Shown: piece by piece, positions 1 through 13,144 of the stretch
Layout: every line of letters begins with the position of its first letter
Position numbering within the stretch: the first letter of the stretch is position 1
Source: Sinotaia quadrata
Taxonomy: Eukaryota > Mollusca > Gastropoda > Architaenioglossa > Viviparidae
Assembly: GCA_028829895.1 (NCBI GenBank)
Contig: CM054180.1
Span: forward strand, 91,947,135-92,011,134
Reading direction: 5' to 3'
Length of the DNA stretch: 64,000 nt
Notes under the pieces: model-generated
What the model saw: only the letters and a program-made list of their open reading frames with translations
Told to the model about the DNA's origin: nothing
Databases searched by the model: none
Translations under genes and position numbers: made by a program

Positions 1-345
1 ACCCGACACTGCGTGCCATTTGTTTGTTAAAGAACCCGACATGAGTCCCATTCATTTACTAAAGAACCCGACATAGCGTCCCATTTAATTTGTTTGCTAA
101 AGAACCTGACACGACGTCCTATTTAATTTGTCTGCTAAAGAACCTGACACGGCGTCCTATTTAATTTGTCTGCTAAAGAACCTGACACTGGATCCCATTT
201 AATTTGTTTGCTAAAGAACCCGACACTGGATCCCATTTAATTTGTTTGCTAAAGAACCCGACACTGGATCCCATTTAATTTGTTTGCTAAAGAACCCGAC
301 ACGGCGTCCCATTTAATTTGTTTGCTAAAGAACCCGATGCTACAT
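1..345 (+). repeat. 38-bp tandem array, ~9 copies
   Basis: Units ACCCGACACTGGATCCCATT plus AATTTGTTTGCTAAAGA; the array extends off the left edge. The first copies are more divergent. Confidence 0.93.
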
Positions 346-1014
346 GCCATTTGCTTCTTTTCGACCTTTTTACTTGACCATATTTTAAAAAATGTATAAT
401 ATTACATACGCAATCAAATGACTCTGCCTTCAATGGATCATGAAAGTCACGTCCTGGTAACTCTGAGGATGAGTTTTCGTGTTGTGTTACTATTTAGTAA
501 TTTCGTATTCCTGATAACTCATTAACTTAACCCGCACCTACGAACACTATTAATACAATTTCTTGCTTTAACCAACAACTTAGGGATAATAAATAAATAG
601 TTAAGACCTTATGATATTTCCTGGAAATTTCAGGTAACCTTATCTGTAGCACAATAGATGAGATAGGCCTAAGTAGGCCTATATTATCTTTGTGCAAGTA
701 ATAACATTTACTTCATTTCTTTCTTCAGCAAGCTCATTTTAGTAAGTCGTCAGAATAGCAACTAAACGTAACAAATTTAATCATATCAGTTCAACTGCTG
801 CAGAAGTTTCACACGCTTTGACAAATATTACTCTTCATCTTCGTTTCCATTGTGTGCAATTTGTTCACTTATACAGTTGTCTCCCCTACCAGTGATATCG
901 CAGCACGCATTTACATTTTCTTTTAAGTCGGCAAATCCAATAATACACTATGCAGACAGCACCACTGCCTGAAATAGGCACACTGAATGTTTGCAGGCAA
1001 AGATCACCCTCTTT
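346..1014. other. unique sequence, no feature recognised
   Basis: AT-rich non-repetitive sequence with short unremarkable open frames and no splice pairs or RNA gene that I can support. Confidence 0.5.
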
Positions 1015-1985
1015 CAAAATTTTACCCTCTTCCGACTTTGACAAATTAACTGTCAGTAATTTTACATTCTGTCGTGACTTTGTGTCGGACAAATTAACTG
1101 TCAGCAGGACCGGGGCTAACATATGCTGCCTCCCCCCCCCCCCCCCCCCCGCAGAATAAGTATTCGGGCCTCCAAGGACGGGGGATGTTGGAGAGGGTCA
1201 CTTAAAAAAAAAAATCTGTAACTGTAAATAAAAAAAATCCTTTGTATGGGCCCCTGTTAAAGCCAGGATCCCCCCCCCCCCCCAGCATTTGCGGACTTCG
1301 CGGGTGACTGGCGCCGGCCCTGTCAGTAATTGTACATTCTTTCGTGATTTTGTGTCTGACATTGACCGCCCGTAATTTTACATTATTTTGTCTTTGTGCT
1401 TGACAAATTAACCGCCAATAATTCTTTTCTTTCCTGACTTTGTGCCTGACATTAACCGCCAATAATTTTACATTCTTTCATTCCTTTGTGTCTTATTTTC
1501 TTTCATTGCTGTCCTTGATAAATTAACCGCCAGTAATTTTACATTCCTTCGTAATATTCTTTCCCTGAAATTTTACATTCTTTCGTGACTTTGTGTTTTA
1601 CATTGACCGCTCGTAATATTACATTCTTTCGTGACTTTGTGCTTGACAATAACTGCCACTCTTTTGTGACTTTCTGCCTGACAGTAACCGCCCGTAATAT
1701 TACATTCTTTCGTGACTTTCTGCCTGACAGTAACCGCCCGTAATATTACATTCTTTCGTGACTTTATGCCTGACGGTAACCGCCCGTAATATTGCATATT
1801 TTCGTGAGTTTGTCTGACAGTAATCACTTGTAAAAATGACAGTAACTGCCACTCTTTTGTGACTTTGTGCCTGACAGTCACCGCCCGTAATATTACATTC
1901 TTTCGTGACTTTATGCCTGACGGTTACCGCCCGTAATATTACATATTTTCGTGAGTTTGTCTGACAGTAATCACTTGTAAAAATA
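1015..1985 (+). repeat. ~45-bp degenerate array interrupted by C-runs
   Basis: Units contain CCGTAATATTACATTCTTTC, then GTGACTTTGTGCCTGACAGT. An interruption at 1110-1310 contains homopolymer C runs at 1132-1150 and 1270-1283. The open frames here come from the 45-bp (15-codon) period. Confidence 0.9.
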
Positions 1986-1997
1986 CTTTTTTTTTCA

Positions 1998-2802
1998 TGA
2001 CTAGTATAATTATTTTGTACTAATAGTAGTAAATTATTTTGTACTAATAGTAGTATAATTATTGTTTACTAATAGCAATAAAATTATTTTGTACTAATAA
2101 CAGTATAATTATTGTATATTAATGCAGAAAAAATATTTTGTACTAATAGCAGTATATTGATTGTATATCTATAGCAGTACAATTATTTTGTACTAACAGC
2201 AGTATGATTATTTTATAGCAATACATTAAAAATTATTTTGTACTAACAGCAGTATAATTATTTTATAGCAATACATTTAAAATTATTTTGTACTAATAGC
2301 AGTATAATTATTGTATACTAATTGCATTAAAATTATTTTGTACTAGTAGCAGTATAATTAAGATATGCTAATAGCAGTACCATTATTTTGTACCATTAGC
2401 AGTATAATTATTGTATAAAAATAGCATTATAATTATTATATATACATAGCAGAATAATTATTATATACCAGTAGCAGTATAATTATTATGTATCAATAAC
2501 AGTATAATTATTGTATAAAAATTGTATAAAATTATATTGTAGTAATAGCAGTATAATTATTGTATAAAAATAGCATTATAATTATTATATAAACATAGCA
2601 GTATAAGTATTGTATAAAAATAGCATTAATATTATTGTACTAAAATGGCAGTATAATTATTGTATAAAAATAGTAGTATAATTATTCTATACCAATAGCA
2701 GTATAATTATTATATACCAGTAGCAGTATAAGTATTGTATAAAATAGCAGTATAATTATTGTACAAAAATAGGAGTATAATTATTGTATAAAAATAGTAG
2801 TA

Positions 2803-2837
<35 letters not shown>

Positions 2838-4395
2838 GTATAAAATAGCAGTATAATTATTGTACAAAAATAGCAGTATAATTATTGTACAAAAATAGTT
2901 ATAATTATTATATACCAATAGCAGTATAAGTATTGTATAAAAATAGTAGTATATTTATTATATATCAATAGCAGTATAATTATGATATTCCAATAGCAGT
3001 ATAATTATTATATACCAATAGAGTATAATTATTATATACCAGTAGCAATATAAGTATTGTATAAAAATAGCAGTATAATTATTGTAAAAAATAGCACTAT
3101 AATTATTGTATACAAGTAGAGTATAATTATTATATACCAATAGAATTATAATTATTATATACCTATAGTAGTTTCATTATTAAATACCAATAGAGTATAA
3201 TTAATATATACCAAATAGCAGTATAATGATTGTATACCAATAGCAGTAATTATTGTATACCAATAAAATATAATTATTATATACCAATATAGTATAATTA
3301 TTATATACCAATAGAGTATAATTATGATATACAATAAAGTATAATTATTGTGTACTAATAGAGTATAATTATTGTGTACTAAGAGAGTATAAATATTATA
3401 TACCAATAGAGTATAATTATTATATACCAATAGAGTATAATTATTATATACACCAATAGAGTATAATTATTATATACCAATAGAGTATAAGTATTGTGTA
3501 CCAATAGAGTATAATTATTATGTACCAGTAGAGTATAATTATTATATACCAATAGAGTATATTTATTGTGTACCAATAGAGTATAATTATTGTGTACCAA
3601 TAGTGTATAATTATTATATACCAATAGAATATAATTATTGGTACCAATAGAGTATAATTATTGTGTACCAATAGAGTATAAGTATTATATACCAATAGAG
3701 TGTAATTATTGTGTACCAATAGAGTATAATTATTGTGTACCAATAGAGTATAATTATTATGTACCAATAGAGTATAATTATTGTGTACCAATAGAGTATA
3801 ATTATTGTATACCAATAGAGTATAATTATTATATACCAGTAGAGTATAATTATTGTGTACCAATAAAATTATAATTATTATATACCAATAGAGTATAATT
3901 ATTATATAATAGTAGAGTATAATTATTGTGTACCAATAAAATTATAATTATTATATACCAATAGAGTATAATTATTGTGTACCAATAGAGTATAATTATT
4001 ACATACCAACAGAGTATAATTATTACATACCAATAGAGTATAATTATTGTTTACCAATAGAGTATAATTATTGTGTACCAATAGAGTATAATTATTATGT
4101 ACCAATAGAGTATAATTATTATATACCAGTAGAGTATAATTATTGTGTACCAATAGAATTATAATTATTATATACCAATAGAGTATAATTATTGTGTACC
4201 AATAGAGTATAAATATTGTGTACCAATAGAGTATCATTATTATATACCAATAGAGTATAATTATTACATACCAATAGAGTATAATTATTACATACCAATA
4301 GAGTATAATTATTGTTTACCAATAGAGTATAATTATTACATACCAATAGAGTATAATTATTGTGTACCAATAGAGTATAATTATTGTATACTAAA
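1998..4395 (+). repeat. 2.4-kb array of a 24-bp AT-rich unit, ~100 copies
   Basis: The longest array in the window. The unit is ACCAATAGAGTATAATTATT plus four bases (GTGT or ATAT). The left third is a diverged form (TAATAGCAGTATAATTATTG) and includes a pure (TTA)n run near 2806-2836; the right two thirds are more homogeneous. With a period of 8 codons, several frames stay open on both strands; these are not genes. Confidence 0.97.
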
Positions 4396-4790
4396 ACAGT
4401 AATGTTTAGTATTATGAAACAGTAATGGAGTTAGATATTTATACAAACATTATACGGTAATGATAATAAATTATTTGCAAAGTATCACGGTATTTCTGGG
4501 TTCTGTTAATCTGTATGGATAATCACAACATTATTAATAAAGATTATCATTACCAATTTATTTCTTGACATTGGGATGAACAGAGACAGGTTTCATCCTT
4601 CAGACTTTAGAAATACGTTTTAGGTTTTCGGTTTGGGGGTTTCCAAATCTCAAACTCGCAGATCACTATTGATTCTAGAAATCGCCAATAAAATTGTAGT
4701 ATTCCATGTGAGAGTCTGTCCATTACCAGTGTCCTTTAGTACTTTAACAAAAGTTTTAAAATAACTTGAAAGGGACTAATTTTAATTATA
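4396..4790. other. unique sequence, nothing recognised
   Basis: Non-repetitive AT-rich spacer between two arrays. Confidence 0.5.
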
Positions 4791-4794
4791 CCCC

Positions 4795-5225
4795 TAGAGC
4801 AAATCTTAATAAGACTATCTAAACATACTCACAAAAATCTCTTAATAAGACTGTCTAAACATACTCACAAAACAACTCCCAAATTGACGTTCCTTACTCA
4901 GCGCTCAGAGCAATTCTTAATTAGACTGTTCATAATATGACTCATAGAGCAACTCTTAATTAGACTGTTCATAATATAACTCATAGAGCAACTCTTAATT
5001 AGACTGTTCATAATATAACTCATAGAGCAACTCTTAATTAGATTGTTCATTATATATCTCATAGAGCAACTCTTAATTAGATTGTTCATTATATGATTCG
5101 TAGAGCAACCCTCAGACTGTTCATTATATGATTCGTAGAGCAACCCTCAGACTGTTCATTATATAATTCGTAGAGCAACCCTCAGACTGTCTATTATATA
5201 GCTCGTAGAGCAACTTCCAATAAGA
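4795..5225 (+). repeat. 39-bp array
   Basis: Units TCATAGAGCAACTCTTAATT with AGACTGTTCATAATAT, about eight copies; the right end carries CAACCCTCAGACTGTTCATT variants. A related pair with CTTAATAAGACTGTC lies at 4795-4870. Confidence 0.92.
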
Positions 5226-5339
5226 CTTACACAATTAAACTCCAATGGAGAACCTAGTAAACAATTCCTAATAAAAGTCAAAACACTAACTATACAGCTA
5301 AAGTCAAAATAACAGCGCCAACACTGACTATTCTTAATT

Positions 5340-5590
5340 AAAGTCAGCCCCCAGCACTACTAGCTATTCACCCAAAGTCAAATAACAGCCCCAGCACTAC
5401 TAGCTAGCTATTCACCCAAAGTCAAATAACAACCCCAGCACTACTAGCTAGCTATTCACCCAAAGTCAAATAACAGCCCCAGCACTACTAGCTAGCTATT
5501 CACCCAAAGTCAAATAACAACCCCAGCACTACTAGCTATTCACCCAAAGTCAAATAACAGCCCCAGCACTACTAGCTATAAAATAACAGC
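5340..5590 (+). repeat. ~44-bp array, 6 copies
   Basis: Units CAGCCCCAGCACTACTAGCT, then AGCTATTCACCCAAAGTCAA. Some copies lack one AGCT. Confidence 0.92.
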
Positions 5591-5634
5591 CTCCAACACC
5601 ACAAACTATTTACCTAAAGTCCCAGCAGTTCTGG

Positions 5635-5890
5635 GCAAAACTAAAGCTCTCAACTATTTCTTCAGTAGCTTCCAGTAAAACTATTTTTGAAACTCACAGA
5701 ACAGCTCTCAACTGTTTTACCAGTGGCTTCCGATATGGCTATTTTTGAAACTCACAGAACAGCTCTCAACTGTTTTACCAGTGGCTTCCGATATGGTTAT
5801 TTTTGAAACTCACAGAACAGCTTTCAACTGTTTTTCCAATGGCTTCCGATATGGCTATTTTTGAAACTCACAGAATAACTCTTAACTATT
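5635..5890 (+). repeat. ~58-bp array, 4 copies
   Basis: Units TATTTTTGAAACTCACAGAA then CAGCTCTCAACTG and AGTGGCTTCCGATATGG. Confidence 0.92.
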
Positions 5891-6890
5891 TCTCCAGTAG
5901 TATTGGAACTCAAGGAATAGCTTCATACAGAACACGTGGCCTTGTATAATGAACTCTCAATTGAAGACAGCGCGCAGTCGTATTCATGAAGATGGAATGT
6001 TCTTTATGTTGTTCGTCACCTCCTCTGGCACATTATATTTTGTTTTTAAAATATATTTGAAACGCAAATTGTCAGCGAAGCACTAGCTATACAGAAATTA
6101 TAAATATTCACAAATATTAATTGCTTTGATTTAAAAAATTCTTCACGTGTACAAAATTATGTGTGGAGAGCGACCGGGAATATTAATGTTTAGCTAAAAT
6201 TTTATGTTACTGATCTGTGCAGATAACAAATTGCTCTGTAATGACAGCTGTATATAAATTGAGGTAGTTTATCAAATTTTCTAATTATATGCATAAATTA
6301 CTAGCGCAAAAATCTTTATGGCAGACAGCCTTGAAATTTAATGTGCTTTCGCATTAAGAGAAAGTATTTAAAAGAAAACAATTCTAAGAAATACAATCGA
6401 CGAAGAAAGACGAAAATTAATGTTTTCGAAGGAGAAGTGTTTTATCACACAACTGTTGGAAAAAATAATGGCGGGAAAAGAGACAGTCTGAAAACAAGAA
6501 CGTCTGAACATTTGAAATTAGCCATTCAGTGATTGAATGAACGGCGGTATCAGTCCTATATAATAGTTTTATTTGAAATCAATATTGAAAAGCAAAACAA
6601 AAATAAATCAAACAAAAAAGTCTATAAAGGAAATAAAAATCTTGAAAAATAAATAAAATAAAAATAATAGAAACAATGAAATCTAAATATTTTCTGCAAA
6701 TAACTTCGTTAACACAACACAGCATTCCACATATAATTTCACCTAATTTTGGCACTTTATACTCCTATATATAATATATAAGTAGAGAATTAGCAGATGA
6801 AATACCGCTGTTGAATATATGTTGTTGTTGTTCGGGTTCTAGTTCAAGTGCCTGTCTCTATGTTCGTGTACGTATGCGTATGTTTATGCG
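5891..6890. other. unique sequence, no supported gene
   Basis: One 63-codon ATG frame (6341-6532), Lys/Arg/Asn-rich, with no recognisable family and no splice or promoter context; not called. Confidence 0.5.
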
Positions 6891-6892
6891 CG

Positions 6893-6895
6893 CGC

Positions 6896-6955
<60 letters not shown>
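6893..6955 (+). repeat. (GT)n microsatellite
   Basis: About 25 uninterrupted GT dinucleotides. Confidence 0.97.
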
Positions 6956-6958
<3 letters not shown>

Positions 6959-7204
6959 AAGTATAAAGTGTCAATTTATACATTTTTATATAGTACAATT
7001 AATTTTATTTTGAATTCTTGTATTTCCTGTGACTGTCAAGATTTTACAAGTATGAAGTATCAATTTATAAATTTTTAATTAGTACACTTAATTTAATTTT
7101 CTTGTATTTTCTGGTGACTTTGTCAAGGTGGAAATTATTATTTAACATAATATTCTTATCCACATTACAACGCCATGCCAATCTAAATATTTAAAATTCT
7201 TCAT

Positions 7205-7335
7205 ATTCATTGAACAAGTAGTCACTTTTGTAACACCATGAATTGAACAAGTAGTCACTTTTGTAACACCATGAATTGAACAAGTAGTCACTTTTGTAAC
7301 ACTATGAATTGAACAAGTAGTCACTTTTGTAATTT
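7205..7335 (+). repeat. 33-bp array, 4 copies
   Basis: Units ATTGAACAAGTAGTCACTTT then TGTAACACCATGA, almost identical. Confidence 0.95.
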
Positions 7336-7864
7336 GAATGGATCTTTCCACTCAGGCACGATACACATAAAGTGCTGAACGTTAAAGACTGGCTCATATA
7401 ATACACTACAATGGAATTGTGAATCAAGGAGAAGTGATTTAAATAAAAATCCTGCTTCGAAGGGAAACTATTTTTGAAATGTAATCTCTTGACTAAATAA
7501 AAAGGAAGACAAGATATTAGATTTATAAAGAATAACGTTTCTTTTTTTTTAATTTCAGAAGTGTGAAGATTCCTTTAGAATTAAATAAAATCTCCTCCTC
7601 TTGGCGACACTGTTTCTGAAATTAAGGGAAATAATTTCTTAATAACCCGTCACATAAATAATATTTACTTGTCATATTTTTTTGGGATAAGAATTTCTAC
7701 TAGCCGATGCATGCAGAGAATATGTGATGTTTAATAATAATTTTGTCTTTCTCTCTTCAATGGATCAAGATGGCTTGTTAATTTTTTCTTCTTTTGAAAA
7801 AAGAAAAATAAATAAAAGCTTTACAACTAAAAAACAAATCAAAATAAATAGATCTCTAGGTTAC

Positions 7865-8000
7865 AAATATGAACACCTTAAGACCTGTTGCTCGGGGAGT
7901 AAATAAAATTTAAATATGAACACCTTAAGACCTGTCGTTCTAAAATTTAAATATGAACACCTTAAGACCTGTCGTTCTTTGGGTAAATCAAATTTAAATA
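7865..8000 (+). repeat. ~45-55-bp repeat, 3 copies
   Basis: AAATATGAACACCTTAAGAC followed by CTGTCGTTC, separated by variable spacers. Confidence 0.85.
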
Positions 8001-8049
8001 CTGCGCATTCAAGACAAGAAGAAGATGTAGAGAAGCAAGAGTTTGTCCA

Positions 8050-8425
8050 TTAAAAAGTGTCTTTTCTGCGTACTACTTACTGATACAGTGTGCCTTTTTA
8101 TGCGCACTACTTAATGACACACATTAAAGCGTGCCTTTTTATGCGTACTACTTAATGACACACATTAAAGCGTGCCTTTTATGCGCACTACTTACGAAAA
8201 CGCATTAAAAAAATGTGCCTTTTTCTGCATAGTACTTATGCAAACACATTAAAATGATCCCATATCTGTACTATTTATTATATCAGCTCATTTCAGAATA
8301 TCTTTATCTACATATTACTGATGTAAACACATTAAAGTGTGTTTTTATCCTACATTCTAAAACACCTTAAAGTGTGATTTTTTTTTAGTACTATTTATGC
8401 AAACCACATTAATTGTGCCTTTGTG
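8050..8425 (+). repeat. ~41-bp degenerate array, ~8 copies
   Basis: Units GCGTGCCTTTTTATGCGTAC then TACTTAATGACACACATTAA, decaying to the right. Confidence 0.85.
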
Positions 8426-8449
8426 TGCTACTTTTGTTCCATATCATGC

Positions 8450-8910
8450 TAGTAAGGTTTGATAGTAATAGTAATTTCATAACAGGCCCATTAGGTTTCC
8501 AGAAGATTACATAAATTTCGGTGCTAGTCAAGTTTGACAGTAAAAGCTAACTTCATAACAAAACACACTAGATTAGAGAAGTTGAGATTCATTTCCAAGC
8601 CAGCAAGGTTGAAATGCATGTACTTGTTGCACAGCGAGATTACTATCGGTTTCAGAAGTTTAAATCTATTTCTACACCAGTAAAGTAGATAGTAAAAGCT
8701 TGTTTCACAGACGGTTTTCTATCGGTTACAAATTTAGATCAATTCCCACACCAGTAGGGTTTGATAGTAAAAGTTAGTTTCACAACGAGCTTACTATTGG
8801 TTACAGAAGTTGAGATCCATTTCAAGACTAAGGTTTGATAGTATAAGCTAATTTCATAACAGGACTTTTCTTGGTTACAGAGGTTTAGGTTCACTCCACG
8901 GTAGTAAGGT
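8450..8910 (+). repeat. ~75-bp degenerate array, ~6 copies
   Basis: Units with CAGTAAGGTTTGATAGTAAA, TTTCACAACGAGCTTACTAT and GGTTACAGAAGTTGAGATC. Confidence 0.8.
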
Positions 8911-8914
8911 TTGA

Positions 8915-9111
8915 TAGCAACAGCTACCTTCATAATATTCACACTGTAGATTACAGAAGTATAGCAACAGCTACCTTCATAATATTCACACTGTAGATTA
9001 CAGAAGTATAGCAACAGCTATCTTCATAATATTCACACTGTAGATTACAGAAGTATAGCAACAGCTACCTTCATAATATTCATACTGTAGATTACAGAAG
9101 TATAGCAACAG
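8915..9111 (+). repeat. 47-bp array, 4 copies
   Basis: Units ATAGCAACAGCTACCTTCAT, then AATATTCACACTGTAGATTA and CAGAAGT. It abuts the dispersed element at 9112. Confidence 0.95.
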
Positions 9112-9355
9112 GTGGATGTGGGCTCGCTAAATATAGATTAAAGGTTGGGATTGTCTTCTCCTTTAGTAAGAAGTTTTCCACCCATGGAAATATTGTGTGA
9201 ATGTGTGTCAATAATGTTGTGGAAGAGAGAAAACGTTTACATCGCCCATATTTCCGCCAAGTGACAGATGAGTGGTGTCTCTGGAGAATTATTAATAACA
9301 TAAATTAAAATTCTCATCACTTGTAATTACTTATGGATGATTAATTAATAATAAT
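9112..9355 (+). mobile_element. dispersed element, copy 1 (inverse copy at 20465)
   Basis: About 240 bp matching the reverse complement of 20465-20724 over most of its length: GTGGATG...GCTCGCTAAATATAGATTAA at one end and a TAATAAT-type tail at the other. Shared blocks include CTTCTCCTTTAGTAAG, GTGGAAGAGAGAAAACGTTT and TTCTCATCACTTGTAATTA. No coding capacity. A short retroposon with a TAA-rich tail is likely; the family is unknown. Confidence 0.8.
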
Positions 9356-9784
9356 TATCATAACCATTAACTAAGTGGCGTTAGCGTCACACTACCTATC
9401 TGTCTGTCTATCTGCCTGCTTGCCTGTCTATCTGTCTGTCTGTTTAGCTATAACTTACTATTACTATGCTTTGATATTCATTTATAAGCTACATACAGTA
9501 TTACTACGGGTAAATATCTGTATAGATTGAACATACTATTATTGTATCTCATATCGTATTAAGCATATTAGTATTTACGCTTAGGCATTACCCTTTATCA
9601 TGACTTAGGTTAATGATAATCACATTTGTAGGCAGAACATGAATGAAGCACAGATGAATGGTACTATATAAACTATATAAAAATTAATGCTCGACAAATT
9701 TAATATAACATTTTTTAACGATAGATAAGAAAGATATAGAATAACAGATCTAATGACGTTTGCAAACGTGCATCATTTTTACGA

Positions 9785-10275
9785 TTATAGGCATATTCTT
9801 TCTTGGTAGCTTTGATTGGTTGAAGGTACCCGAAATTATAAAATCTTCAGTCATATTCTCTTTGGTAGTTTGCTTGTTTGAAGGTAGCCGGAATGAAAAT
9901 ACTTCGAGCATGTTCTGTCTTGTTAGTTTGGTTGTTTGAAAGTAGCCGGAATGAAAATAATTCAGGCATGTTCCCTCTTGGTAGAATGAGATGGTCGGAG
10001 GCACCCAAAGCTGTAGGCATGTATTGGTGTCTTTGGTTGGTCGGAGGCACCAAAGCTGTAGGCATGTTTTGGTGTCTTGGGTTGGTCAGAGGTACCCAAA
10101 GTTGTAGACATGTATTGGTGTATTGGGTTGGTCGGAGATATCCAAAGCTGTAGACATGTATTGGTGTCTTGGATTGGTCGGAGATATCCAAAGCTGTAGG
10201 CATGTATTGGCGTCTTGGGTTGGTCGGAGATATTCAAAGCTGTAGGCATGTATTGGTGTCTTGGGTTGGTCGGAT
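9785..10275 (+). repeat. ~46-bp array, ~11 copies
   Basis: Units AAAGCTGTAGGCATGTATTG then GTGTCTTGGGTTGGTCGGAG. The left copies are diverged. Confidence 0.93.
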
Positions 10276-10389
10276 GTAGAGAAATCTGTAGAAAAGAGAG
10301 CTAGCGACCTTCTTGCAGTCCTAGACAGCGTGGAACATTAATTGGAGATCAACCTGTTCCATGTTGGGTCGTTCTGATCATCCCGCTTA

Positions 10390-10950
10390 AATGTCTACTT
10401 ACCTATTACACACACACTTCTGAATTAAATGTATGTGCTTATATAATACACACAACTACTATGATTAAATGTCTGTGTATATGTAATACACACAATTACT
10501 ATGATTAAATATATGTGTTTATATAATACACACTATTACTGTAACTAAATGTCTGTGTATATATTACATGCACTATTATTACATTAAATGTCTGTGTATA
10601 TATTACATGTACTATTATTACAGTTAAATGTCTGTTTATATGTTGCATGTACTATTATTACAGTTAAATGTCTGTTTATATGTTACACGTACTATTATTA
10701 CAGTTAAATGTCTGTGTATATATTACATGTACAATTATTACATTAAATATCTGTGTATATATTACATGTATATTATTACAGTTAAATGTCTGTGTATATA
10801 TTACATGTATATTATTACAGTGAAATGTCTGTGTATATATTACATGTACTATTATTACAGTGAAATGTCTGTGTATATATTACACGTACTGTTAAATGCT
10901 GATATACTGCGCACACTTTTGTTACGGTTAAATATATGTTTACATATTAC
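10390..10950 (+). repeat. ~39-40-bp array, ~14 copies
   Basis: Units TACAGTTAAATGTCTGTGTA then TATATTACATGTACTATTAT. Confidence 0.93.
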
Positions 10951-11469
10951 TCACTTTCACTGCTTTTGTTGGAAATTAATCTGAAAATATTATATATTTT
11001 AAAATTAATATTTATTCATGCTTGTATGCAAATATTAAGAGATAACTGATAGTGAAAACTGTAGTTTGTAGATAATGGGTAGCGATTACATGCTGTTTTG
11101 AGATAACGAGTAGTAGTGATACATACTATTTGAATATAACAGATAGTGATAACAAATTTCAATTATATAAATGCATTAGTGATTAAGAATAGTGAAATAA
11201 CGGCAGATGTTTAGAATAAAGCTTTTTTTGCATGGCTGTCAGGGAGGCACATGATGTGGAATGAATGAAAGAACTATGTTCTGGAGATGCTTTTAGCTGA
11301 ATGGGAATCTGGAACAAGGAAGCAAGCACTCGCGTTAAATGAGCAATGAAAGTTTGTAAGATGTTTGTTTGAAGAGGTAAATTTACTTAGACGTGCTCAT
11401 CGACTGTTATGCTGACAGGTCGGTGCCTTAGTTTGTTAATCTTAGAGGTCAAGTTGACAAGACTTGCAT

Positions 11470-12835
11470 GTAGCAGACAGGAATACGGTACATGTGACAA
11501 ACAACAGAAGTAACTATGTACATCTGACAAATAACAGACGTAACTACGGTACATCTGACTAACATCAATTGTCACTGTGCATTTCTGACTACGTACATCC
11601 GACAGAGTATATTTGACAGACAATAATATAACTACGTTCATCTGACAATGATAATGAAACTTGACTACTTACATCTGATAGACATGACTCCATTACGCAC
11701 ATCCCACAGACATTAGATGTGACTATATACATCCGATAGACAATAGACGTGACTATATAAAACTATATAAAAACTATATGCAACCGATAGAAAATAGACG
11801 TGGCTCTACATCCGATATACAATATACATGTCTATTTACACCCTACAGACAATAGTCTTGACAATGTACATCCGATAGCCACAAACTTGAATATGTCTAT
11901 CCGATAGACAATAGATGTTACTATGTGCAACCGACAGAGAATATACGTGACTATACATCCGATAGACAATAGATGTGATTTTGTACATCCGACAGACAAT
12001 AGATGTGACTATATATATCCGATAGACAATAGACGTGGCTATGTGCAACCAACAGACAATAGACGTGACTACTTCTGATAGAAAATAGATGTGACTATGT
12101 ACACCCGATAGACAATAGATGTGACTATATATATCTGATAGACAATAGACGTGGCTATGTGCAACCAACAGCCAATAGACGTGACTATTTCTGATAGAAA
12201 ATAGATGTGACTATGTACACCCGATAGACAATAGACGCGACTATGTACATCCGCTAGTAACTGACAGACAATAGACTTGACTATATACCTCCGATAGACA
12301 ATATATGTTTTATGTACAACCGATAAAGACGTAACAATATATATCCTATAGACATTAGACGTAACTGTATATTCACATAGACAATAGTCGTGGCTATATA
12401 CATCCGATAGACAATAGACGTGACTATATGCATCAAATAGACAAGACGTGACAATATATATATTCGATTGACAATTGACGTGACTATGTAATCCGATAGA
12501 TAATACACGTGACTATATACATCAGAGAGACAATAAACATGGTAATATGTATTCGATAGACAATAGATGTAATTCGATAGACAATAGATGCGACTTTGTA
12601 ATTCGATAGACATAGACGTGACTGTATACAACCGATAGATAATAGACGTGACTATATATATCCGATGGACAATAGACGTGACTATGTACATCCAATAAAC
12701 AATAGACGTGACTATATATAAATCCGATGGACAATAAACGTGACTATGTACATCCAATAGACAATAGACGTGACTATATATAAATCCGATGGACAATAAC
12801 ATGACTACATACAATCGACAGACAACTGATGTATC
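11470..12835 (+). repeat. ~30-bp array, ~45 copies
   Basis: Units GTGACTATGTACATCCGATA then GACAATAGAC, 1.35 kb long and variable in unit length (28-32 bp). Most conserved around 11940-12800. Confidence 0.93.
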
Positions 12836-12864
12836 TTGGCCTCTTGTCACCCGAATCATGGTTG

Positions 12865-13140
12865 AAGAAATTTCAAATAGACAGCTGACAGACTGATCTA
12901 GAAACTAAATGATCGTGCAGATTACTTTAAAATAGACAACAAACAAATTGACATAGAAGCCAGATGAACACACAAGTAACTTTAAAATAGACAGCAAAGA
13001 GACTGACATAGAAGCCAAATGTACATACAGGTAACTTTAAAATAGACAACAGACAGACTAACTTAGACGCCAGATGAAAACACGGGTAATTTTAAAATAG
13101 ACAACCGACAGACTAACTTAGAAGCCAGGTGAACACACTG
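12865..13140 (+). repeat. ~57-bp array, 4-5 copies
   Basis: Units ACTTTAAAATAGACAACAGA then CAGACTAACTTAGAAGCCAG. Confidence 0.85.
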
Positions 13141-13144
13141 ATTA

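Noticed and set aside
1..345. 38-bp direct repeats reminiscent of a CRISPR array
   Set aside because: Head-to-tail units without unique spacers, in animal DNA with no cas genes.
3155..4370. Long minus-strand frames reading NNYTLLVH-type repeats
   Set aside because: Artefact of a 24-bp (8-codon) AT-rich repeat without stops; open on the other strand too.
6341..6532. 63-codon ATG frame rich in Lys/Arg/Asn
   Set aside because: No recognisable domain, no splice or promoter context, AT-rich composition.
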